Origin: Elusimicrobiota bacterium
Lineage (GTDB): Bacteria > Elusimicrobiota > Elusimicrobia > FEN-1173
Length of the DNA: 64,000 bases
Direction: 5' to 3'
Assembly: GCA_016715645.1 (NCBI GenBank)
Contig: JADJZR010000009.1
Span: forward strand, 1 to 64,000
The notes beneath the pieces were generated by a model. It worked only from the letters and a program-made list of their open reading frames with translations. It ran no database searches and had not been told where the DNA came from. Both the position numbers and the translations under genes were made by a program. Of this stretch, positions 29,106 through 34,890 are shown one piece after another; within the stretch, counting starts at the first letter, position 1, and each line of letters begins with the position of its first letter.

Positions 29106-29324
29106 ATGCAAGGAACCCTCACCGTTCGTCTTCCCGCTCGGTTAAAGTCCGATCTCTACAAGCTCAGCCAGTCCGAACATGTCCCTGTGAGCGATCTTGT
29201 TCGAGAGTCTGTGCGCCGGTATGTGGCCGTGCGGCGTTTTCGAAAGCTTCGCGCTCGCCTGGTCCCTTACGCCCAGGCTCAGGGGCTTCTCACCGATGAC
29301 GATATCGTTAACGCCCTGACGTGA
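29106..29324 (+). CDS. ribbon-helix-helix (CopG-type) antitoxin
   Basis: 72 aa from ATG 29106, eight bases after AGGAGG. The N-terminal strand GTLTVRLPARLKSDLYKLSQ and helices VSDLVRESVRRYVAVRRFRK fit a CopG/RHH DNA-binding dimer. The C-terminal tail (ARLVPYAQAQGLLTDDDIVN) would wrap the toxin; this tail is common in antitoxins paired with PIN proteins of the COG1569 group. Its stop overlaps the toxin start. Probably autoregulated. Confidence 0.8.
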   Translation: MQGTLTVRLPARLKSDLYKLSQSEHVPVSDLVRESVRRYVAVRRFRKLRARLVPYAQAQGLLTDDDIVNALT

Positions 29325-29722
29325 AAGTCCTTTTAGACGCCAACGTTCTTATCGCGGCTGTTGCGTCTCAGGGGGTGTGTCATCTGGTTGTGGAACTGTG
29401 CTTGGCGGAGCACGAGTTGGTAATGAGTCACGCGCTGTTGGACGAAGTGGGCACAAAACTCCTCAAACGATTAAAGGTCCCTGCCCCCGACGTTCATGGG
29501 GTCTTGGCTTATTTCCGCCAAGGGGGCACCCTTGTGACGCCGCACAAGGTGGACAAGCGGGAATGCCGAGATCCGAAAGACCTTCACGTCCTTGGCGCGG
29601 CTTTGGCTGGTCAGGCCGACGTGATTGTTACAGGAGACGCGGACCTCTTGGTATTAACATCTTTTCAAGGAATCCCCATTAAAAGCCCCCGATCCTTCTG
29701 GGAAATGGTCCGCAAGAAATAA
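29321..29722 (+). CDS. PIN-domain toxin (COG1569-type)
   Basis: 133 aa, GTG start overlapping the antitoxin stop (GTGA). PIN catalytic acids are visible: first strand KVLLDANVLIAAVAS (Asp), ELVMSHALLDEVGTKLLKRL (Glu), and the C-terminal RECRDPKDLHVLGAALAGQA with DVIVTGDADLLVL (Asp cluster). Unlike the remnant at 18910, the gene is full length with the active site intact. It is expected to cleave RNA (often tRNA) when released from its antitoxin. The cleavage target is unknown. Confidence 0.85.
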   Translation: MKVLLDANVLIAAVASQGVCHLVVELCLAEHELVMSHALLDEVGTKLLKRLKVPAPDVHGVLAYFRQGGTLVTPHKVDKRECRDPKDLHVLGAALAGQADVIVTGDADLLVLTSFQGIPIKSPRSFWEMVRKK

Positions 29723-29782
29723 CGATTACTCACCTGAAACCCCGTAGCCTCTCTGGGCTCTTCCGTTACGCCTCAAGGGGAG

Positions 29783-30118
29783 ATGACGGCCGAACGGGTC
29801 AACCAAGCACTCTCCGGTCTCAACACCAGGAGCTATGTGTTCGTTAAGAATTTAACCGGCTCAATCTCGTTTAGCGATTACGAAAGGGAATTCGGGTCAG
29901 CTTTGGTCCATTTTGGGCTTGATCCCAATAACATGTTCCTCCTTTTGAAGGGTTGCCCCGGTATCGTTGATCTGGAACAAGTGACTTCCACTCACGCCAA
30001 TGCTTCCGAATTACGCCAAGCCCTGCTCAACTCACTCCTTGGTCCATGGCCAGTGGTTTCCACAGCGGTCATATTGGAAATGTTCAACGCCATGGCCTTG
30101 GCCGCAAAGAACGCCTGA
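29783..30118 (+). CDS. hypothetical protein, 111 aa
   Basis: ATG 29783 with GGGGAG almost touching it. A mixed alpha/beta product without signal peptide (NTRSYVFVKNLTGSISFSDY, EREFGSALVHFGLDPNNMFL, SELRQALLNSLLGPWPVVST). No motif recognised. It lies between the toxin-antitoxin pair and the Fur-type gene, whose promoter begins seven bases after its stop, so it is not part of the Fur operon. Confidence 0.4.
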   Translation: MTAERVNQALSGLNTRSYVFVKNLTGSISFSDYEREFGSALVHFGLDPNNMFLLLKGCPGIVDLEQVTSTHANASELRQALLNSLLGPWPVVSTAVILEMFNAMALAAKNA

Positions 30119-30124
30119 CCCCCA

Positions 30125-30157
30125 TTGACATCTTTTATTAAATGAAATAAAATTTCA
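30125..30157 (+). promoter_or_regulatory. promoter of the Fur-type gene with overlapping operator
   Basis: TTGACA (30125-30130), 17 bases, then TAAAAT (30148-30153). The palindrome TGAAAT-AAA-ATTTCA (30143-30157) covers the -10. The same 15-base palindrome recurs at 30680. The ATG at 30164 is ten bases from the -10 with no Shine-Dalgarno. Confidence 0.75.
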
Positions 30158-30163
30158 ATCACC

Positions 30164-30646
30164 ATGAACAAGGAACTTGTATTTTTTCCCACGTGGGCGG
30201 CGGGGCGGGCGGGGTATGCGGACCGAATTCGGGAAGTGTTCCATCGCCATGTCTTGAACTCGGGGTTGATGCACACCCATCAGCGGGAAGATATTTTGAA
30301 CCATTTATTGGCCGCCGATCGGCATTTGACCCAGGACGAGATTTACGTGGCCTTGAAGCCCCGGGGCATCGGCAAGGTCACGGTGTTTCGAACTCTGAAG
30401 TTATTGGACGAGGCGGGGCTCACGGAAAAAGTTTATGGTTCCGACGGCACTATCCGATACGAGATCAAACTGGATCGGCCCCACCACGACCATTTGGTGT
30501 GCGTCTCCTGCGGCGGGATTCAAGAAGTCCAATGGCCGGAAATCGAACGGTTTCAGGAAAAAGCTTGCCGCGAGAAGGGCTTTTCTCCCCTCTATCATCG
30601 CCATGAAGTGTTTGGTCGTTGTCAGAGCTGTTCGTCTAAGGGGTAA
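30164..30646 (+). CDS. Fur-family metal-responsive transcriptional regulator
   Basis: 160 aa with an N-terminal extension of about 25 residues. Winged helix: THQREDILNHLLAADRHLTQ, DEIYVALKPRGIGKVTVFRT, LKLLDEAGLTEKV. Metal site and dimerisation domain: DRPHHDHLVCVSCGGIQEVQ and GRCQSCSSK, with two CxxC pairs for structural zinc. The sequence alone does not separate Fur, Zur and PerR. It is very likely autoregulated and controls the porin gene next door through the shared palindrome (TGAAAT-N3-ATTTCA), linking the whole downstream flavin cluster to metal status. Confidence 0.88.
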   Translation: MNKELVFFPTWAAGRAGYADRIREVFHRHVLNSGLMHTHQREDILNHLLAADRHLTQDEIYVALKPRGIGKVTVFRTLKLLDEAGLTEKVYGSDGTIRYEIKLDRPHHDHLVCVSCGGIQEVQWPEIERFQEKACREKGFSPLYHRHEVFGRCQSCSSKG

Positions 30647-30679
30647 TCATGGGGGGAGGTCCTTTTTTTGGGCTTGCAT

Positions 30680-30694
30680 TGAAATGAAATTTCA
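30680..30694 (+). promoter_or_regulatory. second copy of the Fur-type palindrome upstream of the porin
   Basis: TGAAAT-GAA-ATTTCA is the same 6-3-6 inverted repeat as at 30143-30157, placed 26 bases before the porin start. Eight arm and centre positions flanking it are unrelated, so the match is confined to the palindrome. Confidence 0.7.
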
Positions 30695-30719
30695 TATCAA
30701 AATAAAAGGAGGCAGGTCT

Positions 30720-32045
30720 ATGAAGTTGAAAGTGGCAACGTTTGTTCTATTGGCGGGGTTTGTTGGCGGGGTTCGGGCGGAACCGTCTTTACAGGAGTTG
30801 GAAAGTCGCCTGGCTGATTTGACCAAAGAAGTCCAGGCCCTGAAAGAAGATGAAAAAAAAGATGAATCTACCAAGGTAGCCTATCAACCGGTGTATGGGC
30901 TGTCCCCTGCGGCGTCGAAAGTCTACCACCTCAAAGAAGGGGTGTCTTTGGGCGGCTATGGGGAAATGGTGTATCAAAATTACGACGGGCAGAAAGACGA
31001 TGGGACAGCCTCGGGAAAAAAAGACACCTTGGACTTCCTCCGGTTTGTGCTGTACGCGGGGTATCGGTTCTCGGAAAAGTTTGTGTTGAACTCGGAAATC
31101 GAGTTTGAACATGCTGCCGAGGACAAACGGGGTGAGGTGTCCGTGGAAATGGTGACGTTAGACTATTTGTGGTCATCTCCTCTCAATGTGCGGGGCGGTT
31201 TGTTGTTGTTGCCGGTGGGATTTGTAAACGAAAATCATGAGCCGACCGTGTACCACGGCGTGTTGCGGCCCAGTGTGGAACGCAACATCATTCCGTCCAC
31301 CTGGCGGGAAAACGGCGCCGGCATTTTCGGGCAAGTTGGGCCGTTGTCTTACAAGGGGTACGTGATCAACGGCTTGCAGGCTGTCGGCGACTTACACGAA
31401 CACGGGTTCAACCAGCATAAAATCCTCCGACAAAGTAAAGGGTTTCAGGCTTCCACCGGCGTTCGAGACGGTCGCCAAAAAGGGTCCAGCGCGCTGGCGG
31501 AAGATTGGGGATGGGTGGGCCGGTTGGATTACCAGGTGGTGCCGGGCGTGGCGGTGGGGGGATCTGTGTACTCCGGTGATTCGGGGCAAGGGGCCATGGT
31601 GGCGGGGGAAGAACTTAAAGCCAAAACAACCCTGTGGGAAACCCGCGGTGATATTCAATGGAACGGGCTCGAATTACGGGGGATTTACACCAGGCTTTCC
31701 GTCAATCAAGCGGGCCTGGTCAACGTGGCCCAGGGTTTCAGCGGGAACAAGTCTGTCGGTGAAAAAATGTGGGGTGGGTACGGGCAGTTGGCCTACAACG
31801 TGTTCAGCGTGTGCGACACCGGGGTGTATTTGGCTCCGTTTGTTCGCTACGAACGATATAATACCCAGCATCGGGTTCCCGGCGGTTATGCGACAAACCC
31901 AGCCAACGATCGCACCGAGCTGGTCTATGGCCTGACCTTTGAGCCCATCGCGACAGTGGTGTTGAAAGGGGAATACCAAAACAATCGTAACCGGGCAGAC
32001 ACGGGGGTGGACCAATGGAATTTCGGTATGGGTTACATGTTCTAA
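30720..32045 (+). CDS. outer-membrane porin with N-terminal coiled coil
   Basis: 441 aa from ATG 30720, seven bases after AAAGGAGG. Signal peptide MKLKVATFVLLAGFVGGVRA is followed by a short coiled coil (LQELESRLADLTKEVQALKE), as in phosphate-selective and OprO/P-type porins that anchor to peptidoglycan. The barrel has many aromatic-girdled strands (VSLGGYGEMVYQNYDG, FVLYAGYRFSEKFVLNSEIE, WGWVGRLDYQVVPGVAVGGS) and ends QWNFGMGYMF with the required terminal Phe. Substrate not predictable; the upstream Fur-type palindrome suggests metal uptake or metal-linked respiration. It overlaps the FMN-binding gene by 31 bases. Confidence 0.88.
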   Translation: MKLKVATFVLLAGFVGGVRAEPSLQELESRLADLTKEVQALKEDEKKDESTKVAYQPVYGLSPAASKVYHLKEGVSLGGYGEMVYQNYDGQKDDGTASGKKDTLDFLRFVLYAGYRFSEKFVLNSEIEFEHAAEDKRGEVSVEMVTLDYLWSSPLNVRGGLLLLPVGFVNENHEPTVYHGVLRPSVERNIIPSTWRENGAGIFGQVGPLSYKGYVINGLQAVGDLHEHGFNQHKILRQSKGFQASTGVRDGRQKGSSALAEDWGWVGRLDYQVVPGVAVGGSVYSGDSGQGAMVAGEELKAKTTLWETRGDIQWNGLELRGIYTRLSVNQAGLVNVAQGFSGNKSVGEKMWGGYGQLAYNVFSVCDTGVYLAPFVRYERYNTQHRVPGGYATNPANDRTELVYGLTFEPIATVVLKGEYQNNRNRADTGVDQWNFGMGYMF

Positions 32046-32566
32046 AAGCGCTTCCCGCCCTGATCGCGCCTTCGGGCGCGGTGGCGGCGGATTATTTGAC
32101 CGAAGAAGAAGCCCAGCGGGTTTTGTTTCCCGCGGCCGCCTCGTTCGAGCGGGAACCCGCTCCGGACGAGGCGGCCCTGGGGGCCGCTTCAAAAAAAGCC
32201 CGATCGGCCTCCTGGACCCGGGCTCCCAAAATCTGGCTGGCGCGGGATGAGCGACTCGGCGCGTCCCCAGGCGTTCTTGGTCGGGTTGTGGTTGACCAGG
32301 TGATTGGCAAACACGACTTCATCACCTACGCTGTGGGTGTGTCATCGGAGGGGACGGTTGTGGGGGTGGAAATATTGAGTTATCGGGAAGTGTATGGCGG
32401 CGAAGTTCGAAATGAACGGTGGCGGCGGCAGTTCGCAGGAAAAAAAACGGGCGATCCCCTGCGGTTTCCGCTGGATATAAAAAATATTACGGGTGCCACT
32501 CTTTCCTGCCGGCACGTCACAGAGGGTGTGCGGCGGATTTTGGCGTTGCTTAACACCCATGCGTAA
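32015..32566 (+). CDS. exported FMN-binding domain protein (flavinylation substrate)
   Basis: 183 aa from ATG 32015, inside the 3' end of the porin gene. A weak signal-like N-terminus (LHVLKALPALIAPSGAVAA) precedes the FMN-binding domain: HDFITYAVGVSSEGTVVGVE, ILSYREVYGGEVRNERWRRQ, and the covalent attachment site NITGATLSCRHVTEGVRRIL, whose Thr in the (S/T)GAT motif is esterified with FMN by ApbE in characterised relatives. apbE follows as the next gene. This is the RnfG/NqrC-type fold without other Rnf or Nqr genes, so it most likely carries electrons in the periplasm as a stand-alone unit. Confidence 0.85.
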   Translation: MEFRYGLHVLKALPALIAPSGAVAADYLTEEEAQRVLFPAAASFEREPAPDEAALGAASKKARSASWTRAPKIWLARDERLGASPGVLGRVVVDQVIGKHDFITYAVGVSSEGTVVGVEILSYREVYGGEVRNERWRRQFAGKKTGDPLRFPLDIKNITGATLSCRHVTEGVRRILALLNTHA

Positions 32567-32592
32567 CCCAACCGCCTCTCCCAATGGTGTGG

Positions 32593-32611
32593 GGACCAGG
32601 AAACCTGGTCC
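32593..32611 (+). other. perfect hairpin GGACCAGG-AAA-CCTGGTCC
   Basis: An eight-base stem with a three-base loop lies between the FMN-binding gene and apbE. No U-run follows, so it is more likely an mRNA-processing or attenuation structure than an intrinsic terminator. Confidence 0.55.
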
Positions 32612-32652
32612 TCTTAGATGGCCAGAATCAGCCGGAATGACGACTTTCGACG

Positions 32653-33483
32653 TTGAAAACCGCACTGAAACGCGCTCGCGCGCGGCCCTTGTTGGGTACC
32701 CTGGTCACCGTGTGGGCCCAGGGTCCCGCCGGGTGTGTGCGCGAGGGGATCTCCAATGCCCTGGATGAAGTCGAGGGGGTTCACCGGCGCATGAGCTTTT
32801 TTGATCCCGCCAGCGAGGTGTCCTTGCTCAATCAGCGGGCCCACCGGGAACCCGTGAACGTTCACCGCCACACGGCCCGGGTATTGGAAGCGGGTCTGCG
32901 GTTATCCCATTTGAGTCGCGGCGTTTTTGATGTGACGGTGGGGGGGCCGTTGGGGCGGGCCGGTTTTTTGCCGACTCGGGGTCAACTCTCTCCCGCGGGG
33001 GGAAGCTTTTCGCAGGTTCGCGTTGGTGCCAACGGAGAAGTTCGGTTTCTTAAACCTTTGTGGATCGATCTGGGTGGAATCGCCAAAGGGTACGCCGTGG
33101 ATCTGGCGTTGGCGGCCTTACGTCGGGCGGGTGTTCACAGCGGCGGGGTGAACGCGGGGGGCGATATGGCCTTTTTTTCTGATCGGGCCCAGCCCGTGTG
33201 GGTCCGGCATCCAACCCGGGTGGACCGGTTTATCCCGCTGGGACCTCGAAAGTCCGGCGCGTTGGCCACGTCGGCTCCGTCGTATCACGCCCGTGCGGGG
33301 AAACGCGGTGTACCTTACTTCTCGAAGGGCCGTCGTGTGTCTGCGCGGTCCGGGGTAACGGTGTCCGCACCCCGGGCCTTATGGGCGGATGGACTGACCA
33401 AAGTCGCCTTAATGGCCCCAAACATGATGGATCGGTTGGGGCCTCTTTTTGGCGCGCGCGCATTTTTTTGGGATAATGGTTGA
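32653..33483 (+). CDS. apbE: FAD:protein FMN transferase
   Basis: 276 aa, TTG start. It transfers FMN from FAD to a Thr of target proteins. Motifs: RPLLGTLVTVWA, the first FAD contact VHRRMSFFDPASEVSLLNQ, DLGGIAKGYAVDLALAALRR, GVNAGGDMAFF and the Mg-binding end VTVSAPRALWADGLTKVALM. No clear signal peptide or lipobox is seen, although most ApbE proteins are exported; translation from an upstream start is not supported. The obvious substrate is the adjacent FMN-binding protein. Confidence 0.9.
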   Translation: MKTALKRARARPLLGTLVTVWAQGPAGCVREGISNALDEVEGVHRRMSFFDPASEVSLLNQRAHREPVNVHRHTARVLEAGLRLSHLSRGVFDVTVGGPLGRAGFLPTRGQLSPAGGSFSQVRVGANGEVRFLKPLWIDLGGIAKGYAVDLALAALRRAGVHSGGVNAGGDMAFFSDRAQPVWVRHPTRVDRFIPLGPRKSGALATSAPSYHARAGKRGVPYFSKGRRVSARSGVTVSAPRALWADGLTKVALMAPNMMDRLGPLFGARAFFWDNG

Positions 33484-33924
33484 ATGAAAATGTCCGCGAT
33501 GGGAGCGAGCCTGTCCCTTTGGCAAAAACGTTTGGTGACGGGGGCTATGGGGACGGCCTGGGTCAGCGGGTTGGCGTTGTTCTTAATTAAGACTCTCGGT
33601 CAAACCCCAAGTGAGTTTGGCCTCCAACGTCACGCGCTGGAAACCCCTCTGCGAGCCGCCCACGGCGGCGCCATGATGCTTGTGTTGGCGGCGGTGGGAT
33701 CTGTTTTGGCGGTCCACGTTCGGGCGGGGTGGGACACGGGGCTACGACGCCGTTCGGCGTTTTTCTTGATGGGTGTCTTGATCCTTCTGGTCGCTACCGG
33801 ATGGGGCCACTATTACGTATCCCACGAATCGTTTCGGCCTTGGATCGAGTGGCTCCACACGGGGGTGGGGATCGGATTGGCCCCGCTGTTTTGGATCCAC
33901 TCGCGTCGGCGCGATCCCTTTTGA
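33484..33924 (+). CDS. small four-helix membrane protein, possible cytochrome b-like
   Basis: 146 aa, ATG immediately after the apbE stop. Hydrophobic helices: TGAMGTAWVSGLALFLIKTL, AAHGGAMMLVLAAVGSVLAV, RSAFFLMGVLILLVATGWGH and WLHTGVGIGLAPLFWIH. Histidines within or next to helices (RAAHGG, AVHVRA, GWGHYYVSHE, WLHTG, WIHSR) are arranged as in DUF4405/cytochrome b561-type heme proteins. Placed last in the Fur-porin-FMN-ApbE cluster, it could pass quinol electrons to the flavoprotein. Heme binding is inferred. Confidence 0.65.
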   Translation: MKMSAMGASLSLWQKRLVTGAMGTAWVSGLALFLIKTLGQTPSEFGLQRHALETPLRAAHGGAMMLVLAAVGSVLAVHVRAGWDTGLRRRSAFFLMGVLILLVATGWGHYYVSHESFRPWIEWLHTGVGIGLAPLFWIHSRRRDPF

Positions 33925-33949
33925 CGGGGATTGTCGGGTGTGTTAGAAT
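33921..33949 (+). promoter_or_regulatory. promoter of trxA (TTGACG-17-TAGAAT)
   Basis: TTGACG at 33921-33926 and TAGAAT at 33944-33949 have 17-base spacing. A leader of about 60 bases precedes trxA. The -35 overlaps the stop codon of the preceding membrane protein gene. Confidence 0.7.
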
Positions 33950-34017
33950 GGCAGGGAACTTTTTATTGCCTGCGGCGTTGAACCAATCGAGACCACGTTA
34001 CCAGAAAGGAGAATCCT

Positions 34018-34335
34018 ATGGAACTGCAGTTGACTGACTCGAGTTTTGAAAAAGAAGTGTTGAAATCGTCGCTTCCTGTTCTCGTTGATTTTTGGGCGCC
34101 CTGGTGCGGTCCGTGCCGCATGTTGGGCCCGATCGTCGAGGAAATCGCAAAGGAATACCAGGGCAAAGTCGTCGTCGGCAAAATGAACACCGACGAAAAT
34201 CCCGTGGTGGCCTCCAAATTTAATATTTCGGCCATCCCCTCCATGCTTTTTTTCAAAGGCGGCCGGGTGGTCGAACAGATGGTCGGGGTTCACTCCAAAA
34301 AAGACATTAAAGCCAAGCTCGACGCGCTCGCGTAA
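34018..34335 (+). CDS. trxA: thioredoxin
   Basis: 105 aa, standard length, AGAAAGGAG ribosome binding site. Active site FWAPWCGPCRMLGPIVEEIA, the buried charge in PVLVDFWAP, the cis-Pro loop ISAIPSMLFFKGGRVVEQMV. A general cytoplasmic disulfide reductant (for ribonucleotide reductase, methionine sulfoxide reductase and others). It heads a run with a periplasmic TlpA-like protein and polA. Confidence 0.96.
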   Translation: MELQLTDSSFEKEVLKSSLPVLVDFWAPWCGPCRMLGPIVEEIAKEYQGKVVVGKMNTDENPVVASKFNISAIPSMLFFKGGRVVEQMVGVHSKKDIKAKLDALA

Positions 34336-34338
34336 CCT

Positions 34339-34890
34339 GTGCCCTCACAGCGCGTTCCGCGGTTCGTGTGGGTGTTGCCGGTTTTGGCTGTGGCCTGGGT
34401 CGCGTGCGGGTCCAACCCCAGCGGAGGGTCGCCAGCCGCGGTCCCGGAAAGGTCCTCCGCCGCCGGCGACCATCAGGCGGCCCCGGGCTTTTCGTTGTTG
34501 GACACTCAGGGCAAGACGGTGGCGTTGGCGGACTTTAAGGGCCGGGTTGTGTTTATTGATTTCTGGGCATCGTGGTGTCCCCCCTGCCGAATTTCCATGC
34601 CGGAAGTGGAAAAGTTGTGGGTGGACTACAAAGGCAAACCGGTTCAAGTTCTGGGCCTTAACCTGGACGACGACCCCGACGCGGCCCGTCGTTTCGCGGA
34701 CCGAAAAAAAATTCAATATCCCGTCTTGTTGGCGGGCGGGTCGGACGCGGCGGCCGCCTACGGCGTGGAGGGCATTCCGCACTTCGCCTTGGTGGACGCC
34801 CAGGGCCGACTGGTCCAAATTTGGTCGGGGTTCGCCCCCGGGATGGGGCGCCAATGGCGCGCCGCCATCAATACGTTGTTGGAGTCTTGA
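34339..34890 (+). CDS. TlpA/ResA-like thioredoxin-fold lipoprotein
   Basis: 183 aa, GTG start. An N-terminal lipoprotein signal (RFVWVLPVLAVAWVACGSN, lipobox WVAC) and a Ser/Pro-rich linker precede a ResA-type thioredoxin domain with active site DFWASWCPPCRISMPEVEKL and cis-Pro VEGIPHFALVDAQG. WCPPC relatives reduce apocytochrome c cysteines or other envelope thiols. It is anchored in the membrane facing the periplasm. It overlaps polA by four bases (TTGA), probably just operon packing. Confidence 0.88.
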   Translation: MPSQRVPRFVWVLPVLAVAWVACGSNPSGGSPAAVPERSSAAGDHQAAPGFSLLDTQGKTVALADFKGRVVFIDFWASWCPPCRISMPEVEKLWVDYKGKPVQVLGLNLDDDPDAARRFADRKKIQYPVLLAGGSDAAAAYGVEGIPHFALVDAQGRLVQIWSGFAPGMGRQWRAAINTLLES

